Source: Modestobacter italicus (lineage in GTDB: Bacteria; Actinomycetota; Actinomycetes; Mycobacteriales; Geodermatophilaceae). From it: a stretch of DNA of 64,000 nucleotides. Location: assembly GCF_000306785.1 (NCBI RefSeq), contig NC_017955.1, positions 5,332,001 to 5,396,000 on the forward strand. The letters run 5' to 3'. Made by a program: the position numbers and the translations under genes. A model generated the notes under the pieces. That model saw nothing but the letters and a program-made list of their open reading frames with translations. It did not search any database and was not told the origin of the DNA. This document shows, piece by piece, positions 16,877 through 25,676 of the stretch. The stretch's first letter is position 1; each line of letters begins with the position of its first letter.

Positions 16877-17424
16877 GACTGCGCCACCACGTGCTCCGAG
16901 GCGGCGGTGTCCACCGCGGCCGGCGAGGAGCCCGGGTCACCGGGTGCCTCGCCCCGCATCTCCTGCGCCGCGTGCTGCACGGCCTTGACGATGTTCTGGT
17001 AGCCGGTGCAGCGGCAGAGGTTGCCCTCGATGCCCTCGCGCACCTCGGTCTCGCTCGGGTCCGGGTTCTCCTTGAGCAGGTCGATCGAGGCCATGATCAT
17101 CCCCGGCGTGCAGAAGCCGCACTGCAGCCCGTGCATCTCGTGGAAGGCCCGCTGGACCGGGTGCAGGGTGCCGCCGATGCCCTCCCCGGCGATCCCCTCG
17201 ATGGTGGTGACCTGGCTGCCGTCGGCCTGCACGGCCAGCACGGTGCACGACTTCACGGCCTGCCCGTCCAGGTGGACGGTGCACGCGCCGCAGTTGCTGG
17301 TGTCACAGCCCACGACCGTGCCGACCTTGCCGATCTGTTCCCTGAGGTAGTGCACCAGCAGGGTCCGCGGCTCGACGTCGTCCGTGTAGGACTCCCCGTC
17401 GACCCGCACGTTGATCTGCGTCAC
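16873..17424 (-). CDS. coxS: CODH-type 2Fe-2S small subunit
   Basis: This 183-residue iron-sulfur subunit has both clusters. The plant-type ferredoxin Cys set is at residues 40, 45, 48 and 60 ([12 protein letters not shown]), and the second cluster is at 102, 105, 137 and 139 (CGFC and CRC). It passes electrons from the molybdenum site to FAD. A C-terminal extension of about 30 residues is Ala/Pro-rich. The GTG at 17424 has GGAGG upstream. It is first gene of the coxSLM unit; the 230-bp region before it carries GTTGCAC-type repeats that may be regulatory. Confidence 0.92.
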   Translation of the reverse strand: MTQINVRVDGESYTDDVEPRTLLVHYLREQIGKVGTVVGCDTSNCGACTVHLDGQAVKSCTVLAVQADGSQVTTIEGIAGEGIGGTLHPVQRAFHEMHGLQCGFCTPGMIMASIDLLKENPDPSETEVREGIEGNLCRCTGYQNIVKAVQHAAQEMRGEAPGDPGSSPAAVDTAASEHVVAQS

Positions 17425-17623
17425 GTGTCCTCCGCTTCGTTGCATCGGCTCTGCACCGCGGTCGTCCCGCGGGTCCTGCGGCAGTGTGACAACCGACACG
17501 TGCACGAGTCCACACCCGCGGCCGCCGGCCGGGACCCCGGTTCCGCGGATGCGGCTGCTCAACGGCCGAGGCGGCTCAACTGCGGGAGACACCTCGCGCG
17601 CTGCCCCGCAGGACGCCCCCCGG

Positions 17624-17645
17624 GCAACGTTGCACCGGGTTGCAG
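17624..17645. promoter_or_regulatory. GTTGCAC motif cluster upstream of coxS
   Basis: The palindrome GCAACGTTGC at 17624-17633 runs into GTTGCACCG and is followed by a second TTGCA half-site. CGTTGCAC also occurs twice in front of the NDMA-type alcohol dehydrogenase (52712-52740). It lies about 200 bases upstream of the coxS start, between coxS and the GAF-domain regulator gene. Binding by that regulator is a guess. Confidence 0.35.
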
Positions 17646-17656
17646 TCGACCGACCG

Positions 17657-18979
17657 TCAGCGGCGGAGCGGACCGCGCGGCCCGCCGCGCAGCCGCTGCA
17701 CGTGCCCGGCCGCCGCGGTGCGCCGCGCCCCGGGCGGGAGCACGGCCAGGCACGCCTGCCAGGTGCCCAGGTCGTCGGCCGCCTCGGCCAGCTCGCTGTA
17801 GCGGACCAGCAGGTCCGGGCGCCCGCTGCCGAGCACCGCCGTCCGGACCTCGTCGGCGAGGCGGGCGCGGGCGGCCCGCACGCCCGGTGCCGTCGACCCC
17901 GGCAGCAGCGGCCCCCGGTAGCGGTCCAGCGCCGAGCCCACCGCCCCCTGCGCGATGAGGCCGCGCACCTCCTCGGCGTCGGTGCGCACCGACCCGAGCA
18001 GCCGGTAGGGCCGCGAGCCGACCAGGTGGTCGCCCACCAGCCGGCGGAGCCGGGACAGCTCGGCGCGCACGGTGACCGCGGCCGCCTCGCCGGCGTGGCA
18101 CTCGGCGGCCAGCTGCTCCGCCGTCCGCCCGGTGCCCGCTGCGGCGGCCTCGGCGAGCAGCACCACCAGCTCGGAGTGCCGCAGCGAGAGCTCCTGCACC
18201 CCGGCGGCGGTGCGCAGCCGGGCGCGGTCGCGGCCCAGCACCTCGAGGGTCGGGACGGCGGGCCGCTGGCCGGCGGCCAGCCGGTCAGCGCGCAGCCCGC
18301 GGTCCCGGCCGAGCCAGCGGAGCTCGGACTCCGCGGCGGCCGCGGTGGCCCGCACCAGCGTCAGCACGTGCGGGCTGGCCACGTGGTCGCCGCCGGTGAC
18401 GTCGATGGCGCCGAGCAGGGCACCGGTGAGCGGGTCGTGCACCGGGGCCGCCGAGCAGCTCCACGGCTGGACCGGACGGCGGTAGTGCTCGCTGCCGTAG
18501 ATCTGGACGGCGTGGTCGAGGGCGAGGGCGGTGCCCGGCGCGTTGGTCCCGGCGCTGCTCTCGCCCCACGAGGCGCCCTCGACGAAGTGCACCCCGGCCG
18601 CCCGGTCCCGCAGCCGCGAGTCGCCCTCCACCCAGAGCATCCGGCCGGCCGCGTCGGTCACCGCGACGATCATCTGGTCCACCTCGGCGTCGGCGACGAG
18701 CAGCCGGCGGATCACCGGCATGACCGCGGCCAGCGGGTGCGCCGCCCGGTAGGCGGCCAGGTCGTCGTCGAGCAGGTCCACCGGGGGCGGCGCCCCGTCG
18801 GGGTCGACGCCGCTGCGCAGCGACCGCCGCCAGGAGTCCCACACGACCGCGCGCACCTGGTCCCGCGCGGGTGTGCCGACCTGCGTGACGAGGGCCTCGT
18901 GCGCGGCCCGGAGCCGCCGGGTGAGCACCGGGCCGGGGTCCCCGTCGGGGAGGGCCAGCCACGGGTTCACGGTCGTCAC
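17657..18979 (-). CDS. GAF-domain transcriptional regulator (AcoR-like sensor part, winged-helix output)
   Basis: The protein has 440 residues. The N-terminal half (about 70-230) is a GAF-type sensor as in AcoR-like regulators, with [37 protein letters not shown]. No AAA+ or sigma-54 module follows. The C-terminal half instead has a winged-helix-like segment ([15 protein letters not shown], then [15 protein letters not shown]) and a helical region resembling a BTAD tail. This combination is common in actinobacteria near alcohol or aldehyde oxidation genes. Its position directly upstream of coxSLM on the same strand suggests it controls that cluster. The GTG at 18979 was chosen; a GTG nine bases further in is also possible. 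Confidence 0.8.
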   Translation of the reverse strand: MTTVNPWLALPDGDPGPVLTRRLRAAHEALVTQVGTPARDQVRAVVWDSWRRSLRSGVDPDGAPPPVDLLDDDLAAYRAAHPLAAVMPVIRRLLVADAEVDQMIVAVTDAAGRMLWVEGDSRLRDRAAGVHFVEGASWGESSAGTNAPGTALALDHAVQIYGSEHYRRPVQPWSCSAAPVHDPLTGALLGAIDVTGGDHVASPHVLTLVRATAAAAESELRWLGRDRGLRADRLAAGQRPAVPTLEVLGRDRARLRTAAGVQELSLRHSELVVLLAEAAAAGTGRTAEQLAAECHAGEAAAVTVRAELSRLRRLVGDHLVGSRPYRLLGSVRTDAEEVRGLIAQGAVGSALDRYRGPLLPGSTAPGVRAARARLADEVRTAVLGSGRPDLLVRYSELAEAADDLGTWQACLAVLPPGARRTAAAGHVQRLRGGPRGPLRR

Positions 18980-19136
18980 GGCGCGGGGTCCCCGGGGCTG
19001 AGGGTCATGGTCGCCCCATCGTGACCGCTGCTCCCCGATCGCGCCAGGGACGCGGACGGGCGGTGCGGACCGACCGCCCTGCGCCACCGCGGGTCCACCA
19101 TCGTCCCGGTGGGGGCGGAGCGGCCGAGGAGGTCCC

Positions 19137-19604
19137 GTGGCGCGGTGGTCGGAGATCGAGCAGGAGGCGCCTGAGCTCGCGGCGACGGCGCGGCAGTTCC
19201 TGGACGCCGGGGCGCACAAGACCCTGGCGACGCTGCGGCGGGACGGGTCGCCCCGGATCAGCGGCACCGAGATCGAGATCCGCGACGGCGATCTCTGGTT
19301 CGGCGGCATGTGGCAGTCGGTCAAGGCCCTGGACCTGCTGCGCGATCCACGCTTCGCGCTGCACGGCCCGTCGGTCAGCCCACCGGAGTGGCGCGGCGAC
19401 GCGAAGCTCGCCGGCCGGGCGGAGGAGGTCACCGACCCCGCCGTCATGGCGCGGATGACCGGGGGCGCGCCACCGGGGCCCTCGCACCTGTTCCGGGCCG
19501 ACGTCACCGAGCTGAGCGTGGTGCGGCTCGCGGAGAGCGGCGACTCGCTGGTCATCGAGTCGTGGCACGCCGGCCGCGGGACGAGCCGGGTGGAACGCCG
19601 CTGA
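19137..19604 (+). CDS. Pyridoxamine 5'-phosphate oxidase-fold protein
   Basis: The 155-residue protein has the split-barrel flavin/F420-binding fold of the PPOX-like superfamily: LATLRRDGSPRISGTEIEI, then DLWFGGMWQSVKALDLLRDPRFALH. Members bind FMN, F420 or heme and act as oxidoreductases or stress proteins; the cofactor is not evident. The GTG at 19137 has GAGGAGG upstream. It is divergent from the GAF-domain regulator. Confidence 0.82.
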   Translation: MARWSEIEQEAPELAATARQFLDAGAHKTLATLRRDGSPRISGTEIEIRDGDLWFGGMWQSVKALDLLRDPRFALHGPSVSPPEWRGDAKLAGRAEEVTDPAVMARMTGGAPPGPSHLFRADVTELSVVRLAESGDSLVIESWHAGRGTSRVERR

Positions 19605-19650
19605 CCGGCCGGCGGTCCGCTCGGGGACGGCCTCCGATCGCCGCCGCAGA

Positions 19651-20901
19651 TCAGATCGCGGCGAGCTCCCGGCGGCGCAGCACGGCCGAGGCGGCGAGGA
19701 AACCGAGCCCGAGCACGGCCAGCCCGGTGCCGACCAGGCTCGGCGCCCGGTAGCCGAAGCCGGCGGCGATGACCAGGCCGCCCAGCCACGCGCCCAGCGC
19801 GTTGGCCAGGTTGAGCGCGGAGTGGTTGAGCGCCGCGCCGAGCATCTGGGCGTCCCCGGCGACCTCCATCAGCCGCAGCTGCAGGCAGACGGCGAGGACC
19901 GAGCTGGCCGCGGCGGTGAGGAACACCGCGACCAGCAGGGCGCCGGCGCTCCCGGCGAGCAGCGCCACGGCGAGCAGGAAGACGCCGAGGGCGACCACCG
20001 CGCCCAGCAGCGAGGGGAACAGCGCGCGGTCGGCCAGCCGGCCGCCGAGCGCGGTGCCGACGATCATGCCGACGCCGAAGACCAGCAGCGCGACCGGGAC
20101 GAAGCCCGCCGAGGCCCCGGCGACGTCGGTGAGCAGCGGCGCGATGTAGCTGTACAGGGCGAACATGCCGCCGAAGCCGACGACCCCGAACAGCAGGGTC
20201 AGCACCACCTGCGGCCGGCGCAGCGCGCCCAGCTCGGACCGGATCGTCGCCTCGGCCCGGCCGGGGACGGCGGGGACGACCAGCAGGACGGCGAGCACGG
20301 TCAGCGCCCCGAGCAGCACGACCGCCCAGTAGGCCGAGCGCCAGCCCATCGCCTGGCCGAGCCAGGTCGCCGCGGGGACGCCGGCCACGTTGGCGACCGC
20401 CAGCCCGAGCATCACCGAGCTGACCGCCCGGCCGCGCAGCCGGTCGGGCACCAGCGAGGCGGCGATGAGCGAGGCGACCCCGAAGAAGGCGCCGTGCGGC
20501 AGCCCGGCGACGAACCGGGCGAGCAGCAGGGTCCCGTAGCCGGGGGCCAGCGCGCTCAGCGCGTTGCCGGCGACGAACGCCGCCATCAGGCCGACGGCCA
20601 GCCCGCGCCGGGGCAGCCGGGCGCCGAGGGCGGCGATCACCGGCGCGCCGACGACCACGCCGAGGGCGTAGGCGGAGATGAGGTGGCCGGCCGAGGGGAT
20701 GCTCGCGTCGACGCCGGCGGCGATGTCGGGCAGCAGGCCCATCGTCACGAACTCGGTGGTGCCGATGGCGAAGGCGCCGACGGCCAGCGCGCCGATGGCG
20801 AGGACGGCGGTGCGGGGGGCGGGGACGGTCGGGGCCGGCGTCGTCTCGACGGCGGGGGCGGCGCTCACAGGTCCAGCCAAGACCACCGCCCCGGCCGGCA
20901 T
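19651..20901 (-). CDS. MFS transporter, DHA1 (AraJ/CmlR-like) efflux family
   Basis: This 416-residue protein has 12 predicted membrane segments and the DHA1 efflux features: a motif resembling FVTMGLLPDIAAGVDASIPSAGHL near the first helix, LGARLPRRG in the 2-3 loop and GLPHGAFFGVASLIAASLVP. It is likely a proton-coupled exporter of drugs or sugars. The start is either ATG 20901 or GTG 20868; neither has a strong ribosome site. Confidence 0.86.
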   Translation of the reverse strand: MPAGAVVLAGPVSAAPAVETTPAPTVPAPRTAVLAIGALAVGAFAIGTTEFVTMGLLPDIAAGVDASIPSAGHLISAYALGVVVGAPVIAALGARLPRRGLAVGLMAAFVAGNALSALAPGYGTLLLARFVAGLPHGAFFGVASLIAASLVPDRLRGRAVSSVMLGLAVANVAGVPAATWLGQAMGWRSAYWAVVLLGALTVLAVLLVVPAVPGRAEATIRSELGALRRPQVVLTLLFGVVGFGGMFALYSYIAPLLTDVAGASAGFVPVALLVFGVGMIVGTALGGRLADRALFPSLLGAVVALGVFLLAVALLAGSAGALLVAVFLTAAASSVLAVCLQLRLMEVAGDAQMLGAALNHSALNLANALGAWLGGLVIAAGFGYRAPSLVGTGLAVLGLGFLAASAVLRRRELAAI

Positions 20902-20974
20902 TCCCGCACCCCGTTGGTCTCAAGGAGCCCCCCGCGGATGCCGATGACCGACCGAGGACCGGGAGGGGGCTGCG

Positions 20975-21727
20975 ATGGCCGAGCAGAGACGCCGCACACC
21001 GAGGAAGGCCGTGCGCCGCGCGCCGCGGAGGCGCGTCCGCCGCGCGCCCAGGAGCGGCGGGCTGACGCGCTGGCTGACCCCGGTGCTGGCGCTGGCCGCC
21101 GGCGGGCTGTTCGCCGCGTCCCAGCTGACCCCGGTGCTGGTCGACCTCACGGCGTCCAGCACCATCACCGACGAGGGGGTCACCGTGGGCGGCAGCTCCG
21201 CCCCCGCGCTCGGGGACGGCCTGCTCTCCTGGTCCACCGGCACCCCGGCCGGCGACTCGAACGGCGCGACGGTGACCGACGGCGACGCGGTCGGCGGGCT
21301 CGTGGTCCCCCAGCCGCCCCGGCCGAACGGCATCACGCTGCAGCCCTGGGCCGCCCGGGGCGTCGCCCCCACGCTGACCCCGCTGGAGCCCGCCTGCGGC
21401 GGGTACAGCACACCGAAGCGGATCACCCCGGGCGTGGTCGCCGGCACCGGCTCGGCCACCGTCACCTGGATGTCCGACGCCCGCGGCGAGGTGCAGTCCT
21501 ACCGGGTCTCCGCGGTCGCCCAGCGGCCGGTGAGCGGGGTCCAGCCCGCACCGCTGACCGCCGCCGCGGCGCAGCCCGAGGGGTGCCAGCAGGTCTCGGC
21601 GACGGTCACCGGGCTGGTGTCCGGCGAGTACTACGTGTTCTGGCTGGAGGAGCAGGTCGTCAGCGCGACCACCGGGCGGACCCGGCTGGACCAGGTCGGC
21701 AGCTCGGCCCCGGTGCTGGTCGGCTGA
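20975..21727 (+). CDS. Membrane-anchored exported protein of unknown function
   Basis: The 250-residue protein begins with a very basic stretch (about 25 residues, mostly Arg and Pro), then one hydrophobic segment (WLTPVLALAAGGLFAA, about 33-48), then a Ser/Thr/Gly-rich extracellular part. The last 100 residues (TPKRITPGVV..SATVTWMSDARGEVQSYRVSAVAQ.. to YYVFWLEEQVVS) look like one fibronectin type III-like beta sandwich. The likely topology is N-in with the domain outside the membrane. I do not recognise a family. The ATG has GGGAGGGG upstream. It is divergent from the MFS gene and convergent with the LysR gene. Confidence 0.7.
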   Translation: MAEQRRRTPRKAVRRAPRRRVRRAPRSGGLTRWLTPVLALAAGGLFAASQLTPVLVDLTASSTITDEGVTVGGSSAPALGDGLLSWSTGTPAGDSNGATVTDGDAVGGLVVPQPPRPNGITLQPWAARGVAPTLTPLEPACGGYSTPKRITPGVVAGTGSATVTWMSDARGEVQSYRVSAVAQRPVSGVQPAPLTAAAAQPEGCQQVSATVTGLVSGEYYVFWLEEQVVSATTGRTRLDQVGSSAPVLVG

Positions 21728-21740
21728 GCCGCCCGCCGGG

Positions 21741-22634
21741 TCAGAGCCCGGCGGCGAGGTCGACCAGCTCGTCGAGCACCCGCCGCACGACCAGCCGTTC
21801 GGCGTGGTCCGGGCGGACCAGGGCGTCGATCCGGCGGCCGGCCCGCACCCCGGCCAGCGGCACCAGCCGCACGCCCGGCCGCCGCCCGGCGGTGTGGCGC
21901 GGCAGCAGGGCGATGCCGTGCCCGCCGGCGACCAGCGCCTCGACGACGCCGAAGTCGTTGATCCGGTGGGCGACGTGCGGCTGGGCGCCGGAGCCGGCCG
22001 CCACGGCGTCGAGCAGCTCGGCGACCGGGAACCCGACCTTGACCGCGATCCAGTCCTCGTCGACCAGGTCGGCCGGGCGCACCTCGGCCCGGCCGGCCAG
22101 CCGGTGCCCGGCGGGGACGGCGACGTCCAGCGGCTCGCGGAGCAGCGGGACCACCCGCAGGCCGGTGTCCCGCCAGCCGGCGTCGTCGTCGGGCCGGTGG
22201 GCGATGACGACGTCGACCCGGTCGGTCAGCGCCGGGAAGTCCGCCTGCGCCACGTCCTCGTCGGAGCACTCGACGGTCACGCCGGCCAGGCCGGCGACGC
22301 GGTCCAGCAGGCCGGGCAGCAGCAGGTGCGCGGCGCTCTGGAAGGCCGAGACCCGCACCGTGCCGACCGGCCGGTCGGCGAAGGCCGCGCAGGCGGCCCG
22401 GGCCCGTTCCACCGCCACCGCGACGTCGACGGCCGCCTCCGCCAGCGCCTGACCGGCGAGGGTGAGCCGCAGCCCCCGGCCGACCCGCTCGGTCAGCGGG
22501 ACGCCCATCTCCCGGGAGAGCGCGGCCAGCTGCTGGGAGACCGCCGACGGCGTGAGGTGCAGCACCGCGGCGGCCGCGGTGACCCCGCCCTGGCGGCCCA
22601 CCGCCCGCAGGGTCTCCAGTGCGCGGACGTCCAT
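21741..22634 (-). CDS. LysR family transcriptional regulator
   Basis: This is a 297-residue LysR protein with the N-terminal helix-turn-helix (GGVTAAAAVLHLTPSAVSQQLAALSREMGVPL, about 16-47) and a periplasmic-binding-protein-like effector domain (VRVSAFQSAAHLLLPGLL onward). It is divergent from the EamA transporter gene with 71 bp between starts, the usual arrangement for a LysR protein controlling its neighbour. The effector is unknown. Confidence 0.92.
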   Translation of the reverse strand: MDVRALETLRAVGRQGGVTAAAAVLHLTPSAVSQQLAALSREMGVPLTERVGRGLRLTLAGQALAEAAVDVAVAVERARAACAAFADRPVGTVRVSAFQSAAHLLLPGLLDRVAGLAGVTVECSDEDVAQADFPALTDRVDVVIAHRPDDDAGWRDTGLRVVPLLREPLDVAVPAGHRLAGRAEVRPADLVDEDWIAVKVGFPVAELLDAVAAGSGAQPHVAHRINDFGVVEALVAGGHGIALLPRHTAGRRPGVRLVPLAGVRAGRRIDALVRPDHAERLVVRRVLDELVDLAAGL

Positions 22635-22705
22635 GAAGCGACGCTACAAGGTCGCGGTGCGAACGATCGATGGTGCTGGACCGTCAGCGACCGCAGAGTG
22701 GGTCC

Positions 22706-23626
22706 ATGCCACCCCGCGACCGGCTGCTCGCCGGGCTCGTCGCCCTCGTCTGGGGCCTGAACTTCCCGGCGATCCACCTGTCCCTGGAGCAGTTCCCGCC
22801 GTTCTTCCTGGTGGCCCTCCGGTTCGCCGTGCTGGCGGTGCCGACCCTGCTGTTCGTGCCGCGGCCGGGGGTGCCCTGGCGCTGGGTGCTCGGCTACGGC
22901 ACCGGCTTCGGGGTGCTCCAGTTCCTCTTCCTGTACCTGGCCATGGTCAACGGGATGCCCTCGGGCCTGGCCTCGCTGGTGCTGCAGTCCTCCGCCCCGT
23001 TCACCGTGGTGCTGGCGGCGGCGCTGCTGCGCGAGCGGCTCGGCGGCCGGCAGGCCCTCGGCGTCGCGCTGGCGGTGGGCGGGCTGGCGGGGATCGCCGT
23101 GCACCGGGCCGGCCTGGCCGGGGGCGCGTACCTGCTGCCCGTCGTCCTCACCCTCTGCGGCGGGCTGGGCTGGGCGCTGGGCAACCTGGCCAGCCGGCAG
23201 GCGCGGGCGCCGCAGCCGCTGCGCCTCACGCTGTGGATGACCGTCGTGCCGCCGCTGCCGATGCTGGTGGTGTCGCTGCTGACGGAGGGCCCGCAGCGGA
23301 TCGGCACCTCGCTCAGCACGCTCGACTCCACCCGCGGGGCGCTGGCCCTCGCCGGGCTGGCCTTCACCGTGCTGGTCGCCACCGTGCTCGGCTCGGGCAT
23401 CTGGACGACGCTGCTGAGCCGGCACCCGTCGAGCACGGTGGCACCGTTCTCCATGCTGGTGCCGGTGGTCGGGGTGGGGGCGTCCTGGCTGGCCTTCGGC
23501 GAGCGGGTCTACCTGGTCGAGCTCGCCTGCGGCGCCGTCGTGGTCGCCGGGGTGCTGCTCAGCAGCTCCGGCCGGCGGACCGCGAGCACCCCCGCCGCAC
23601 CCCCGCTGGTGCCCGCCGCGACCTGA
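22706..23626 (+). CDS. EamA/DMT family transporter
   Basis: The 306-residue protein has ten hydrophobic segments in two EamA repeats (ALVWGLNFPAIHLSL at the start, and TLCGGLGWALGNLASRQ opening the second). It resembles RhaT/YdcZ-like drug/metabolite exporters such as the amino acid exporter EamA. It is likely controlled by the divergent LysR protein. The ATG at 22706 was taken, removing a 12-residue non-hydrophobic extension. Confidence 0.88.
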   Translation: MPPRDRLLAGLVALVWGLNFPAIHLSLEQFPPFFLVALRFAVLAVPTLLFVPRPGVPWRWVLGYGTGFGVLQFLFLYLAMVNGMPSGLASLVLQSSAPFTVVLAAALLRERLGGRQALGVALAVGGLAGIAVHRAGLAGGAYLLPVVLTLCGGLGWALGNLASRQARAPQPLRLTLWMTVVPPLPMLVVSLLTEGPQRIGTSLSTLDSTRGALALAGLAFTVLVATVLGSGIWTTLLSRHPSSTVAPFSMLVPVVGVGASWLAFGERVYLVELACGAVVVAGVLLSSSGRRTASTPAAPPLVPAAT

Positions 23627-23632
23627 CGGCCG

Positions 23633-24937
23633 TCAGTGGACGGCGACCGGCGCGGCCTCCGGGTCGGGGTCCGCCAGCTGCCAGGGGCGGACGACGACCA
23701 CCAGCACCACGATCGCCAGCACCAGCGAGGCGACGACGACCGTGCCCATCGCGACGGCGTCGTTGCCGAGCAGGCCGACCAGCGGCGAGACCGCGGCACC
23801 GACGCCGAACTGGACGGCGCCCAGCAGCGCGGCGGCGGTGCCGGCGGCGTCGCCGTGCCGGGACAGCGCCAGCGCCGGGGCGTTGGGCAGCGCCAGGCCG
23901 CAGGAGAACAGCACCGCCCACAGCGGGAGGACGACGGCGAACAGCCCGCCGGTCGCGGTGGCGGCCAGCACCAGCAGCACGACCCCGGCGACGGCGCCCG
24001 CGACGGTGCCGGCGACCAGCACCTGGGCCGGGGAGAACCAGCGCAGCAGCACCGGGTTGAGCTGGGTCGCGGCGATCAGCCAGACCGCGCCGGCGCCGAA
24101 GAGCAGCCCGAACTGCTGCTCGTCGAGGCCGAACTCGTCCTGGTAGACGAACGAGGACCCGGAGACGTAGGCGAACAGCCCGGCCATGGTCAGCCCGGCG
24201 ACGAGGACGAGGCCGACGTAGGCGCGGTCGCGGAACAGCGAGCCGTAGCTGCGCAGCGTGCCGGCGACACCGCTGCTGCTGCGGCGCTCGGGCGGCAGCG
24301 TCTCGCGGACGGCGAAGAAGCCCATCACGACCAGCAGGACGCCGTAGAGGGCCAGCAGCGCGAAGACACCGCGCCAGGAGGTGAACCGGAGCAGCTCGCC
24401 GCCGATGGTCGGGGCGAGCACCGGCGCGACGCCGAGCACCAGGAAGAGCCGGGAGAGCATGGTCGCGGCGGCGCGGCCGTCGAACAGGTCGCGGACGACG
24501 GCGATGGCGATGACCGCCCCGGCCGCCGCCCCGACGCCCTGCAGCACCCGGAGCGCGCCGAGCACGGCGACGTTCGGCGCGAGCAGCACCAGCAGCGACG
24601 CCAGCACGTGCACCGCCGTCCCGACCAGCAGCGGGCGGCGGCGGCCGAGGGCGTCCGACAGCGGGCCGAGCACCAGCTGGCCGAGCGCGAGACCGACCAG
24701 GGTGCCGGTGAGCGTGAGCTGCACCGCCGAGGAGGTGGTCCCCAGCTCGTCGGTGATGGTCGGCAGGGCCGGCAGGTACATGTCGATGGTGAGCGGGCCG
24801 AGCGCGACGAAGGCGCCCAGGGTCAGCGCGGTGCGCGCGGTCCTCGGCTTCGCGGGGCGCGGGTCGGGCAGCGCGACCCCGGTCGGCGACGGGCCGGTGC
24901 TCCGGTGTGCGGTGGTGCGGTCCTGCGTGGCGGTCAT
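23633..24937 (-). CDS. Bcr/CflA family multidrug efflux MFS transporter
   Basis: The 434-residue protein has a 35-residue hydrophilic N-terminus and 12 membrane segments. The Bcr/CflA signatures are GPLTIDMYLPALPTITDELGT, LGPLSDALGRRRPLL (2-3 loop motif A) and RVLQGVGAAAGAVIAIAVVRDLF. It should export drugs such as bicyclomycin or chloramphenicol by proton antiport. The ATG at 24937 has AGGGGGA upstream. It ends 7 bases from the convergent EamA gene and is divergent from the RibD-like gene. Confidence 0.92.
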   Translation of the reverse strand: MTATQDRTTAHRSTGPSPTGVALPDPRPAKPRTARTALTLGAFVALGPLTIDMYLPALPTITDELGTTSSAVQLTLTGTLVGLALGQLVLGPLSDALGRRRPLLVGTAVHVLASLLVLLAPNVAVLGALRVLQGVGAAAGAVIAIAVVRDLFDGRAAATMLSRLFLVLGVAPVLAPTIGGELLRFTSWRGVFALLALYGVLLVVMGFFAVRETLPPERRSSSGVAGTLRSYGSLFRDRAYVGLVLVAGLTMAGLFAYVSGSSFVYQDEFGLDEQQFGLLFGAGAVWLIAATQLNPVLLRWFSPAQVLVAGTVAGAVAGVVLLVLAATATGGLFAVVLPLWAVLFSCGLALPNAPALALSRHGDAAGTAAALLGAVQFGVGAAVSPLVGLLGNDAVAMGTVVVASLVLAIVVLVVVVRPWQLADPDPEAAPVAVH

Positions 24938-25070
24938 GGGTCCCCCTGGTGGTGCGGTGTCGCGGGGCCTCCGTTGGCCGGAACGCGGGTACTCCGGCGA
25001 CAGCACCGCACAGCTCCGGCACATTCCGCGCGACCGATGAACAGCGCGTGCCGCGGCGGTCTGGACGGGC

Positions 25071-25676
25071 ATGAGCCGCACGACCTGCCACGTGACCCTC
25101 TCCCTCGACGGCTTCCTGGCCGGCCCGCACCAGACCCGGGAGGACCCGCTCGGCCGGGGCGGGGAACGGCTGCACGAGTGGATGTTCGCCGCCGAGCCGC
25201 TGCCGGAGGCCGACGCAGCCGCCCGCGCGGACCTGCTGCGGCCCCGCGGCGCGTTTGTGATGGGCCGCAACATGTTCGGCCCGGTCCGCGGCGGGTGGGA
25301 CGAGGACTGGCGCGGCTGGTGGGGCGACGAGCCGCCGTACCACGCACCGGTGTTCGTGCTCACCCACCACGCGCGCGACCCGGTGGAGATGGCCGGCGGG
25401 ACGACGTTCGTGTTCGTGACCGAGGGCTTCGACGCCGCGTTCGCGCAGGCCCGCGCCGCGGCCGGCGACGCCGAGGTGACCGTGGCCGGCGGCGCGTCCA
25501 CGGTGCGCCAGGCCCTGGCGGCGGGGGTGGTCGACGAGCTGGTGCTCGACGTCGCACCGGTCCTGCTGGGCGGCGGCGAGCGCCTGTTCGACGGCGTCGC
25601 CGACCCCGGGCTCACCCAGCTGGAGGTCACGTCCTCGCCGCGGGTGACCCACGTCCGCTACCGCGTCGGGCCCTGA
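25071..25676 (+). CDS. Dihydrofolate reductase-like (RibD C-terminal) protein
   Basis: The 201-residue protein has the DHFR/RibD-C fold: TTCHVTLSLDGFLAGP at the start, GAFVMGRNMFGPVRGGW, FVLTHHARDPVEM and VAGGASTVRQALAAGVVDELVLDVAPVLLGGGERLF. Members are NADPH-dependent reductases of uncertain substrate, not true DHFR. Its end overlaps the convergent mftF gene by 19 bp. Confidence 0.87.
   Translation: MSRTTCHVTLSLDGFLAGPHQTREDPLGRGGERLHEWMFAAEPLPEADAAARADLLRPRGAFVMGRNMFGPVRGGWDEDWRGWWGDEPPYHAPVFVLTHHARDPVEMAGGTTFVFVTEGFDAAFAQARAAAGDAEVTVAGGASTVRQALAAGVVDELVLDVAPVLLGGGERLFDGVADPGLTQLEVTSSPRVTHVRYRVGP

Noticed and set aside
18977-19012. Ten-codon ORF before the GAF-domain regulator whose stop overlaps the GTG
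   Set aside because: It is too short, has no ribosome site and could easily arise by chance.
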